Source: Dictyophora rubrovolvata (Eukaryota > Basidiomycota > Agaricomycetes > Phallales > Phallaceae). From it: a stretch of 64,000 bases of DNA. The DNA lies in contig CP114117.1 in NCBI GenBank assembly GCA_029959195.1, positions 2,170,001 to 2,234,000 of the forward strand, written 5' to 3'. Made by a program: the position numbers and the translations under genes. Below, one piece after another: positions 51,145 through 60,578 of this stretch (its first letter is position 1; the number at the start of each line of letters is the position of its first letter). Under the pieces are notes generated by a model, which saw only the letters and a list, made by a program, of their open reading frames with translations, searched no databases and had not been told where the DNA came from.

Positions 51145-52928
51145 ATGAATTTTGTAAGTTTTATGTCGACTCTCCATTCTCTTTCGCCTAATGTTGTAGT
51201 TCAACGGTAATATGGGTCCAGAGGGCCTATTCGCTCAGATGGCAGCGTGCGTGTTAATCAATGCCGTCCAAAGTACAAAGCAAACTGTTAATGTTTTAAA
51301 GCGGGATGACTGGGCATGGATTTGGTCCCGCACGACCGCCAGCTCGCGCATATGATCAATATTTGAAGGCTTATAGTATGGCGATGCTTGCCCAAAAGGA
51401 AAGGACGAATGTCAGTTTCGGTGGAAAGAGTATGTCTCGTCTTTGAATACCTGCGCTTACAGTGAGATTGACAAGACTGATAGTTATCATGCCTCCATCG
51501 TCCCTAGCCCACCTCAGTATGTCTAATGAATATTAATTCTGGCGTAGTCTGCCACCTGACGTCGTCTAAAAGCCTCCCTTGATTTGGAGGGTCCATGGAT
51601 GTTCCAATTGCGAAATCCTAATAACCCCGCCGCATCAACTCATGCTGGTGTTTTAGAATTCATCGCTGACGAAGGTGTCGTTCATTTACCGTATTGGGTA
51701 TGGCGGATAGTAATTTCTATTCTGAGCACTTTGAATAATTATTGCGTTGTAAAAGATGATGAAGACATTGCGTTTGAATGAAGGTGATCCCATTCGTATC
51801 ACAGGTGCCGAACTTCCCAAAGGAAAGCGAGTAAAGCTTCAGGCTCAAACTGTGGATTTTTTGGAGATCTCTGATCCAAAGGCTGTGTGCGTGGCAGTAG
51901 ACTATCTTATTCTTATAGCGTCCACATTAATCGTGTTCCATCGCAGTTTGGAGCAAGCTCTACGGAATTTCACATGTCTAACTCAAGGCGATATGATCGA
52001 AATCTCATATAACTCGATCACTTTCCAGCTTCTTATAATGGAAATCCTACCCGATGGTCCCGCCATCTCCATCCTAGACACAGATTTAGAGGTCGATTTT
52101 GCTGCTCCGAAAGGGTATCGATTATGTTACTGATTAGTTTTTGCTTTTGCTGAGGTGTTATTAGATATGTTGAGCCTTCCCGACTCGAACCGAAACCGCA
52201 GCCCACCATGGCTAGCAAACTAAATATTGACCTAAATAATACAACGCCAGGTAGTTCGCGTCCAGGATCATCGCTGTCAAACGCTGGTGGTGTGTTATAC
52301 CTCGATCAACATTGTAATGTTGCATTCTAATTTCGCTCAGCTGTTTCTAAAGGAGGTGCAGACTGGGAAGTCTTCAAAGGAAGGGGAGAAACTTTAAATG
52401 GCAGAAAGACTAAAGGTCGTGGTGTTTCAGCAAGAAAAATCGAGGAAGCTCCAGCCGACAGTAAGATATACCGAACTGAGTAAGCTCTTGGTAGACCTTG
52501 CCGCTAGCCTTTTCTTTCTAACCCTACTTTATAGCAAACGGCGTATTTTGACCAGTGATGAATTGGAGCAGGACACCAAAATCCCCGCACCATTGACATT
52601 ACCAACCGGAAAGCTCTTCTTCGGCTTTCCAGTTGTTCCCCATCAGCCCAAGCCCAAATCCATTCCTGAAGGATCGTCGACCAATTTCGCTGGAACCGGC
52701 AATACTCTATCTAGTAGAACACTTTCGCCGCCCGGGCCCCAAAAAGGAAAGGAGGTCGTCAACGAAGATACACAGTCAACGAAGAACTGGGGTACTGGTC
52801 AAACGTTAGGAACTCGACGACCAGCACCAACGTCACACTCGAAAGCTAAACCTCCGGTGAGGCAACGAAGTCCAACACCGGATTGGGGAGTTGATGATGA
52901 CGATGTCATTGCCATAGATAGTGATTAG
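51145..52928 (+). CDS. UFD1: Ubiquitin fusion degradation protein 1
   Basis: Cofactor with Npl4 for Cdc48/p97 in ERAD and other ubiquitin-dependent extraction. The first exon is 9 nt (ATGAATTTT); after it FNGNMGPEGLFAQMAA. The double-psi barrel follows: [100 protein letters not shown]. Then LEQALRNFTCLTQGDMIEI, SILDTDLEVDFAAPKGYVEP. The C-terminal tail has the Ser/Pro-rich region ending DWGVDDDDVIAIDSD, a Cdc48/Npl4-binding type tail. About eight exons. Confidence 0.94.
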
Positions 52929-53700
52929 AGGCATTTATGTCTCATGTATTTTTCTTTCGTTGCATTGCCATTCTTCACCGTAGAGTCAGTCTCATATCGT
53001 GATTAACCGAGTGCGGATTATGTTTATGCTACAAATTCTAATTAGTTAAAGTCGTGTGATAACCAGTCTTGCTTGCGGTGTTGATAGGTAATTTTTCTTA
53101 GCCTCTCCGTTAGAATTTACTAGCCGTTCGAGCATTCTACCTCGCCCTAAAACTGCGCGCCTCTTGCCAACGTATGTTCCATCATCTGGTTATTAGGAAT
53201 ATTCTTGCGTATTTCGCTTCTCGGCTCTGTTTCAGCTCCTTTATATGTGGGTATAATAAGTGGTGCTGTTGGCGGAGAAGAGAGAAATGAGGTAATTTGG
53301 ACGAGCACATAGTTGCGCAGCGGTATGCCGACCGATTCCGTAAGAAAGTGTCAGGGCATCCTAAAAAGACAAGTTTTACGTTAATAGTATTATCCATGAA
53401 ATGTGGGCGCCTTGGTGTACTTTAACGTTAAACTTTCAACGTCGAACGTTGAACACCCACTGGAACGCCATGTCGCCGCGGTCATTTACGCGTAATTCAC
53501 TGATATTTATATTAGGATACAACAGGGAAAAATGAGGATGCAGACATAGAAATTTTTTCACCTAGTTAGAGAAACAGGTCGTTTTTTTAAGTAATGATCA
53601 TGACTCATCCTTCGGGACCAATATATAAGGCAATTCTACAATGTGACGCCCGTGGACAGCTTTCCACTACTGTTACTTCCTTGCCGCTACCACCTCTATA
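52929..53700. other. Gap between UFD1 and MBF1
   Basis: Holds the MBF1 promoter. Near 53421-53453 two palindromes adjoin: TTTAACGTTAAA and TTCAACG...CGTTGAA. A perfect Gcn4-type site and a TATA box lie nearer MBF1. A minus-strand frame at 53182-53397 (FLGCPDTFLRNRS) has no recognisable domain. Confidence 0.5.
53600..53629 (+). promoter_or_regulatory. Gcn4-type site and TATA box of MBF1
   Basis: ATGACTCAT (53600-53608) is the full palindromic Gcn4/AP-1 bZIP consensus. TATATAAG (53622-53629) follows 13 nt later, and the MBF1 ATG is 72 nt beyond. The motifs are read directly; binding is inference. Confidence 0.5.
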
Positions 53701-54420
53701 ATGAGTCAAATTATACAAGACTGGGATGAGATTAAAATTGGAACGAAAGGACGCGCACCGAAAGTTGCGAAAACTGCTTCTGATATAAATGGTATTTCAT
53801 CTTGTCATTTTTTGTTAAAAGCACATTATGACTGTCGGCTTTGCAGCTGTGAATTTCTGTTTTGAACCTTTCGTTGCTGAATTCTGATTTTTTGTAAAGG
53901 CTCGACGCTCTGGTGCTGTAGTAGCCACAGAAAAGAAGATTACTTCTGGGAGCAACAAAGCACACGCAGGTGGGTGTACTTGCTGCTGATTTTGTCACCC
54001 AGGTTCTTACCTTTATTCTCGAAGGAACCGACCATCAACGTATAGCAAAGCTTGATCGAGAAAATGAGGTAGCACCTCCTCAAAAAATCTCCGCTCCTGT
54101 TGGCAAGGTACGGTATTTCACGTTTCGTTCGTAGAGTTTTGTTTGAAAAATGCTTTCAATAGGCCATACAGCAAGGCCGAATGGACAAGGGTTTGACGCA
54201 AAAAGACCTTGCTCAAAAGGTTAACGAGAAGCCATCCGTCATTCAAGACTATGAATCAGGAAAGGCCATCCCAAATCCCCAAGTATTAGGAAAGTTTGAG
54301 CGCGTTCTTGGTGTCAAACTAAGAGGTATGCACATAAAACGAACAGTTTTTGTTCATCTCCGTCCTTATTTAATTGCAGGGGTGGACATTGGAAAGAAAC
54401 TGGAAGCTCCCAAAAAATAA
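53701..54420 (+). CDS. MBF1: Multiprotein-bridging factor 1
   Basis: Coactivator that bridges Gcn4-type bZIP factors and TBP; it also acts in ribosome-collision quality control. The start at 53701 is [17 protein letters not shown]. The conserved N-terminal block [15 protein letters not shown] is rebuilt only if a 2-nt exon (53847-53848, CT) lies between two introns (53792-53846 and 53849-53899). Then [43 protein letters not shown], and the XRE helix-turn-helix [28 protein letters not shown], ending [13 protein letters not shown]. The length is near the usual 150 residues. Confidence 0.93.
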
Positions 54421-54601
54421 CGAGCCCTACGATTTCCTGTTGTTCTTTTCATCATATACTGCAATCTTATATAAACATTCTTGCATTTTCGGTAATATAT
54501 TGGTATTGGTTCGAAAGCCAATACAACCTGGCAAGGCAGGAGTGTACTTCCTAAGTGGGTTGCACGGACTCCGTCTCGTTGAGTCCCTAAGTTGAGGGAT
54601 G

Positions 54602-56355
54602 TTAATCTTCGAGGCGCCTAAAGACAGACGAACGTACGTAAGAGATATAATCGGAGCTTTCGCAAGCTTTGTACTCCTTGAGTAATTCTTCTACGGTAGC
54701 CCTATAGTATTTTAAAAAATAGGAAAATGACAAGCGGATTGATAACGAACCTTGAATCGTCGAACTCCTCAAAACTGTTCTCAAACATTTTCTCCTTCTT
54801 ATATTGTTCTAGAAAAGCATTTCTCCGCCTTAAACGATCATATTGGTCAAGCATACGCTTGAATAGCTAGTAAGAGAGCACAGGATGAAGACAGTTCAGG
54901 CTAAGATTGAGCACAGCTTACCGAGGCAATACTGGTATGATTAGCCAACATCAATCCACTGACACGATGACTGGTATTTATGTAAGGCGATCTTCTAGTC
55001 AGTGCCACTTGTATCGAGGCAGGCCCCCAAGGGATGAAGGAGGCCAGCTGTCTTTCTCGGATTCTAAGGAGAGCTTGATGGACCTTCAATGGTATAGTTA
55101 TTGCTTCTAAAAAGGGCAGACAGCCGGAGGATTGTAAGATACCTCAGTTGGGTCCACATCCCCCTGTATGATATTTAATATAGAGATAAAACATGATGTT
55201 TTACTCGGTACAGTAGACACCATCCGGTTCTTGGGCTGTAATAAACGCCTCATGACGTCTAAAACTGTGGTTTTGCGGATAGATTTACCCTGAAGTAAAA
55301 GATCAACAATGACAAAGACCATCTACAGCTCACTGACACCCAGATACCTGATCAATTTGATCCCCGGTAAAAGGCGTATACGAGGTCATGAGGAAATGAC
55401 ATCGAGGCGTTGGAATCAGAGACGCAATGATGCCGACTAAATCGTTGTTCATGTAACCGGGATAACGCAAAGTCTGAGTGCTGGAGGACATGACAGTGGC
55501 TACCTAAAACCGATGTGGAAAGATGGAGTGTAACAATGGATGACGTGCTACGTACCAACTGATTGGTCTGGTCAAAGCTTGGAGTCTGAATGTGTAGACG
55601 ATCGGCTGATATACGAGCGAGTGCCCCATTGTCAAGCACAATGACTGCGTCAGCATGGTTGGTCAATCGCTTTAGAGTAAGAAGGGAATTGTAGGGTTGG
55701 ACAACGACGTCGGCTTCTTGATGATTTGGAAAGACTGAATACGTTTGAATCAACTTCTTGGGAAACCTATCATTTAATCTCTCTAAAACGAAAGACCCCA
55801 ACCCGGAGCCCGTCCCTCCGGCAATTGAGTGCATTAGCATAAAGCCCTGCGTATATAATTAAGATATTCGATCTGCCAGCAGGGTTTATATATACCTCCA
55901 AAGAGTCACTGCCTTCTGTTTCTCGATCCAACATGTCCATTATCTCGTCATATATTCGTTCGCCAGCGGCATAGCCCTGAGCCCAATTATTACCTGCTCC
56001 ACCGCCGTCTTTGGAGACGAATATGTTTTCTGGATTATACAAGCTAGCGTGAGACCCCGACATGATATTATTGATAACCCGTGGCTCGAGATCAATAAGG
56101 ATCGCTCGAGGTATATAGTGATCATCATCTGCTTGGTAAAAGAAAACGTCCTTGCGGTCACCGCCTTCCGTGGCCCAATCTTCAAGAATGCCGTCCTTGT
56201 TAATCCCATGCTCTGCGCAGAGGCGTTGCCAAAATACCGAACCAACTTCAAATGTTACGCGTGTCAAGTCTATGCTTTTCGCGCTGGAATCAATATCATA
56301 GTTTACCTTGGTTTCCACATTGCCCGAGGGAGACGGTTACTATTTCGCGAGGCAT
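54602..56355 (-). CDS. TUB4: Gamma-tubulin
   Basis: Nucleator of microtubules at spindle pole bodies. The start at 56355 is [16 protein letters not shown]; the first intron joins it to [19 protein letters not shown]. Landmarks: [40 protein letters not shown], [26 protein letters not shown] (the GTP-binding T4 loop GGTGSG), [127 protein letters not shown]. An ACGCGT lies 44 nt upstream of the ATG (56399-56404). Confidence 0.95.
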
Positions 56356-56566
56356 TCTGCCCTTGCGAAAACACCAAACGCAAACTGTCACATCTGTCAC
56401 GCGTTCATGCGCTCGGTGACGCAATCAGTCAACAACATATATTTTAGCGAAAACGAGAATAACGACCTTAAAGTCGTACCAAACAGGCGTTTCCTCTAAC
56501 TAATAAACTGCACAACTTGAAAGATCTGGAAGCAATACCATTTGAATGAAATACAGAAATCCGCAG

Positions 56567-57415
56567 TTAGGAGGGCCGTCTCCAGGGAATATATCCGAAA
56601 GCAATCGTCGCGAAAATTCCACTAAAAAAACCGACCGTGAAAGTAAATCCAGGTCCCCAAGAAAGGATGTGGCCTAGAATTAGTTTGGAGTAGTTTTGCC
56701 TATTTTTACGATACTGAATAATGTGACTAGGGTGTGGAACAACACCCTGTTCCCACCCTTCATCCAGCAGTCTCGACAGGTCGTCCTCGTTTAGTGACGC
56801 GAGATCTGGAAATGACCAGGTATCGCAAATCTGACTGATCCATTTCATTCTCTTTGGTCCCATTTCAAAAGCGTCTTTTGTTCTCTGTCTCAGCTTCTTT
56901 CGCAACATGCCAACGTTATCGATGACCTGAGCTATGTTCTCCGGCAAACTGTCTTCTATGCGTTTCTTCAGGAGATTAGCAATCTTGGGCCCATTTCCAT
57001 TTGTGGAAACGAGTATCTGTAGCGGTCCACGGCGAATAATAGAGCCAAAATAGAAGTCGCACGCAGGGGGGTCATCTGCGACATTAATTGGTATACGACG
57101 TTCTCGACATAGAGAAGATATATTTCGTGATTCCCAGGGATCTGATATAGCAGTCAAGACAATATTGGGAAGTGCGTCGAGATCAGAAGGAGTGAATGCT
57201 CGGTCGTGGTAGTTTATGAGAGGTAGCAGAGGAAGGATGTTCGCATGAAGTGGAGACGGAGCTACAAGAGTAACACGAGCGCCGGCATTGAGAACGGCCA
57301 ATAAACGCTGCGCTGCGACTTCACCACCGCCGACAATGAGTATATGCTTCTCATTGACCTGCCATGCGACGAGCAGAGATCCTCCAGGTGCAGGTTGAAC
57401 TTTGACTTGTGACAT
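56567..57415 (-). CDS. MET8: Siroheme synthase Met8 (precorrin-2 dehydrogenase/sirohydrochlorin ferrochelatase)
   Basis: Makes siroheme, the cofactor of sulfite reductase. A single intron-free frame of 282 residues, rare for this window. Rossmann motif ILIVGGGEVAAQRLLAVLNAG, then ARVTLVAPS, NIVLTAISDPWESRNISSLC, RIPINVADDPPACDFYFGSI, the substrate segment RRGPLQILVSTNGNGPKIANLLKKRIEDSLP, and a dimerisation helix block. After it comes a C-terminal membrane helix (FTFTVGFFSGIFATIAFGY), a feature I recall in basidiomycete but not yeast Met8. Membrane anchoring is inferred from that segment. Confidence 0.92.
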   Translation of the reverse strand: MSQVKVQPAPGGSLLVAWQVNEKHILIVGGGEVAAQRLLAVLNAGARVTLVAPSPLHANILPLLPLINYHDRAFTPSDLDALPNIVLTAISDPWESRNISSLCRERRIPINVADDPPACDFYFGSIIRRGPLQILVSTNGNGPKIANLLKKRIEDSLPENIAQVIDNVGMLRKKLRQRTKDAFEMGPKRMKWISQICDTWSFPDLASLNEDDLSRLLDEGWEQGVVPHPSHIIQYRKNRQNYSKLILGHILSWGPGFTFTVGFFSGIFATIAFGYIPWRRPS

Positions 57416-57455
57416 GATGCGTAATAAATTATGTAATGTGATGCCGACGACTTAG

Positions 57456-57632
57456 TTACCGGCGCCGCTTTTTGGCTCGTCCAGGGTTGTCTTCTGCTTC
57501 GTCCTCATCATCCTCGTCCTGGTTGACGAGTTTCTTTTTTTTTAATTTCTCTGCCTTTAAAATAGCTGCGCTGTTCGTGTTGTATTATTGCTTCATTCCA
57601 CTCTTTTTTTCCCCATCTGTCAGTCCATCTAT
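57456..57632 (-). CDS. Possible small gene with acidic-basic nuclear-type tail
   Basis: On the minus strand a frame reads AAILKAEKLKKKKLV, an acidic run (DEDDEDEAED) and the basic end GRAKKRRR before a TAA at about 57456. This pattern is typical of nuclear protein C-termini. A second frame upstream reads WGKKEWNEAIIQHEQR. No intron of normal length joins the two or links either to an ATG; only a 31-nt GT-AG gap is available. It may be an unrecognised short gene, or its start may lie under the tetraspanin. Confidence 0.25.
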
Positions 57633-57663
57633 CTATAAACGTTAACCTGACACCGTCATTACC

Positions 57664-58572
57664 ATGCTCTCAAAGCGTATACTGAGTTTCTGGGGCTTTT
57701 TCGATACATGCCTGCTAGCCGCTGGAGTGATATGTTTTGTCTTTGCTATTGTATGGAACCACTCAGGTGATCCTCTCAGACACATTGTCATCGACAATAA
57801 TTACCTGCATGGTTCGTGTCCTCCATCCTTTTTTTTTTTTTTCAAAAAAACCTTTGTTAATTGCCTCCTCTATTCATGGTGACAGCCGGTTTGGCACTTG
57901 GTTCAATGTTTCTCGCTACATTTGTCTTTTCAATCGTCGCCATAGCACAACCGAACCACATCATTCTCCCTCTGGCGCTTTTAAACTGGGCTCTAATAGC
58001 TGATGCACTTGCTGTCGTCGTAATTGGTACAATGATTTGGTGGGCGACACTCCAAGAGCGCAACAATTTCAATGAAGCTTTTGAGAAGACATCGACTGAT
58101 GTTAGATTGATCATCCAAAACCAGGTCCGTTGAAAAAAAAGATAATTGGAAACGCCTTTCTCTTTTGTGCTCACATTTTTCATTTGCAGTTGCAATGCTG
58201 TGGTTATTTTGCGACAAATGATAGTACATTGGTCACTCAAGGGTTCTGCTCCGACATTAAGAATGCTACTCAGCCTTGTGTCGGACCAATCACGTCATTT
58301 GCGGATGTGACGCTCAACGACATTTTCACGTATGTCTTGACAGCTTGTTTAGTTCTGATCGACCATTCCTAAGGTTTCTAGGTCAACGTATGGCTTCGCT
58401 GCTGTTATCGTAGGCCTCTTTTTGGCAACACTTTGCATCATCAAAAAGGCAAGTGCTACGCGAGAGTTTCTCCTGTTCAAGCGAGAATGACTGTATCTCT
58501 GAAATATAGAGGCAAGAAATAGAACGGTTCAAACGCATCGACTTGAAACAAGGAAAGGCGGCTTTCGTGTAG
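57664..58572 (+). CDS. Tetraspanin-like membrane protein
   Basis: Four-helix membrane protein: TM1 FWGFFDTCLLAAGVICFVFAIV, TM2 LALGSMFLATFVFSIVAIAQ, TM3 LLNWALIADALAVVVIGTMIWW, then a large loop with the tetraspanin signature LQCCGYFATNDS and further cysteines (GFCSDI, TQPCVGP), TM4 FAAVIVGLFLATLCIIKK and a short basic tail ending GKAAFV. Five exons; one intron has a 13-T run near 57832. The CCG motif and loop cysteines support the family (fungal Tsp-type). It resembles fungal tetraspanins; the exact class is uncertain. Confidence 0.85.
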
Positions 58573-58881
58573 AATTTTCGGTGCATAAATGGTACATAAA
58601 TTCGTGTATTGGACGGGGTACATAATTGATAAATAGAAAGCTGGTCTTTCGTGTGACATGTATGTGACGTATAATACAAGGTTCTCGTTCTTCGGTTGTC
58701 CCCGAGCATATTGAACTGGTTTTCTTGCTACACTTTTTCTTTGCTCTACTTTACGCCCCTGGAGGGTCAGATCATCTCGTTTCTTTGTTATATATAATTC
58801 TATTGTAAGTAGTAATCTCGGTATTGTTTGGTCGACCGGAATGGGTCTCGTCTGACAACAACAATAAAGATTATTGTTACC
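58573..58881. other. Gap after the tetraspanin
   Basis: 3' region of the tetraspanin gene; nothing supported beyond scattered stops. Confidence 0.5.
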
Positions 58882-59217
58882 ATGGTCCGTCGCCCCCCGC
58901 CGAGTTCTTTAAAACTGCATCAAGGGCCAATGCCTCCTCGGTGCCATCCCAAACACACTCTTCCTTCTCGGCCACGTCCCGCTCTCGCCTTACCCAAACT
59001 TGTTGTCGAAAATATCTGTTCGCTGGTGACGCCCGTCGAAAGTTTAGTCCTGTCGTATTCTTCGCTCACGACAGAGACACAAGATACGATGCACGCCCCT
59101 GACTCGTTGCGAGGACCGTGGAATAGGTCTCGGAGCCTTGCAGAGTCGCACATACTGGTAGATATTCATCTGTTAATCAAGCCGCCCAAGCCTGTTGTCC
59201 ACCCACCCTTTATGTAG
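58882..59217 (+). CDS. Hypothetical Pro/Ser-rich protein
   Basis: An intron-free frame from the ATG at 58882 (MVRRPPPSSLKLHQG) to 59217 gives 111 residues. It is proline- and leucine-rich (HTLPSRPRPALALPKL, VDIHLLIKPPKPVVHPPFM), without a signal, membrane segment or known domain. The context ATTACCATGG-like start is good. It may be a real lineage-specific gene or a chance frame in a C-rich stretch upstream of UBC11. The opposite strand is also open. Confidence 0.3.
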   Translation: MVRRPPPSSLKLHQGPMPPRCHPKHTLPSRPRPALALPKLVVENICSLVTPVESLVLSYSSLTTETQDTMHAPDSLRGPWNRSRSLAESHILVDIHLLIKPPKPVVHPPFM

Positions 59218-59399
59218 TCAAATACATGGTTTAGCAGTTTAGTAAAAATAGTATGTTGAGCCGAAAGAGCATTCACTTGCAAGTAGTAAATTAGACGTGC
59301 TACTGTATACTTAGTCTTCATGTGAGTCCGCACAATGAAACTAACTATGGCAAGTCCACCGGCACTGTCCAGTCGGCGTCCTCCAGCCTCACAAATCGC

Positions 59400-59478
59400 T
59401 CACGTGACCGGTTTGGACGCGTCGCTTTTTTTCAGGACGCGTCGTCTCCATTTTCCTTTCTCTTTCCCCTTTATAAAA
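59400..59478 (+). promoter_or_regulatory. UBC11 promoter: TCACGTGA, two ACGCGT boxes, TATA
   Basis: TCACGTGA at about 59400-59407. The 10-mer GGACGCGTCG occurs twice, with ACGCGT at 59417-59422 and 59437-59442, exactly 20 nt apart (two helical turns). TATAAAA lies at 59472-59478, 19 nt before the ATG at 59497, so translation may really start at the next ATG (59515). Confidence 0.55.
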
Positions 59479-59496
59479 CCATACAACTCGCTGGTA

Positions 59497-60375
59497 ATGA
59501 ACAACATTTCGAGCATGCCCCGTAACTCTTTCCCCTCCCACAAACCTACTTGCTCTTCCTCAAATGACCCTAATAATGGTAGTGTTACTAAACGGTTGCG
59601 TGCATTCGCTATTATTATCTCTTACACAGTCAACTAACATTCATCACATACGTCAATAGACTAAGCAATGAACTCATGACTCTAATGGTCTGTCTTCTTC
59701 TTTTATCTTCAAGAATGATTCTAAACAGTCGCGTTAGATGTCTGCTTCTCCTGGAATTGTAATGCCTTCTACTTTACTTTATCTCCCTTGGTTTACAAAC
59801 GCTTTCCCAGTCCGCGTTTCCAAAATCTGACGCCAATATTTTTGAATGGGTGGGAACTATAGAGGGTCCACCCGGAACAGTAAGCTAGCTTTTCTCGAAG
59901 AAGGACTCTCTAACTGTCTTCGTTCAGTATTATCAAAACCTGGTTTTCAAGATTCTAATCGTGTTTCCGCCTAATTATCCATACGTTCCTCCTGTCATAA
60001 CTTTCGACCCGAACACGCCTTGCTACCATCCGAATGTGGACATTCATGGCGGAATCTGTCTCGACATTCTCAAAGAAAAATGGAGTGCGGTATACAGCGT
60101 CCATACAATTCTATTAAGTCTGCAAAGCCTATTGGGTGGTATTACTCCGTTCTTTCATTATACCTGTTCTACGAAGCTCAGTCGATGATCTAGAACCTAA
60201 CAATTCATCCCCTCTAAATGTGGAAGCTGCAGGGCTGTGGGATCGACCTGATGGTAGCCTGATTTCACATATCATCATCATCATCATTTCTCACTTTTCT
60301 TTTCCTGTCACAGAATTCAAGGTGCAACTCATGCGCCATTACCGTCCAATAATGGGTTCAAGTTGTGTAGTGTAG
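59497..60375 (+). CDS. UBC11: Ubiquitin-conjugating enzyme E2 C (Ubc11/UbcH10)
   Basis: E2 of the anaphase-promoting complex. The ATG at 59497 ([11 protein letters not shown]) or 59515. The core starts [14 protein letters not shown]; that splice uses the GT donor inside CGGTTG and gives the exact family spacing. Then [52 protein letters not shown], the active site [43 protein letters not shown] and [12 protein letters not shown]. It ends [11 protein letters not shown] and the catalytic cysteine are intact. About seven exons. The IMG...CVV end is longer than some homologues. Confidence 0.92.
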
Positions 60376-60578
60376 AGTTCATCCATCATGAATGTCATCA
60401 CCATGATTTTTTTTTTTTTTTCAATGCACATGTATACATACTCTTCGGCAATAAATCCTTTTCCTTTTTCTCCACCTCGCAGTCATGCACTGCAACCAGT
60501 ATGTAAAAACGAGTGTAACATGTGTGACTGGAATGCCAAAAAAACTACCTCTTTCAACATTTCAAGCAATATTAACAT

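Noticed and set aside
59575-59660. A fourth GC-AG intron in UBC11 (TT|GCGTGC)
   Set aside because: A GT donor two bases earlier (CG|GTTGCG) gives [11 protein letters not shown] with exact family spacing.
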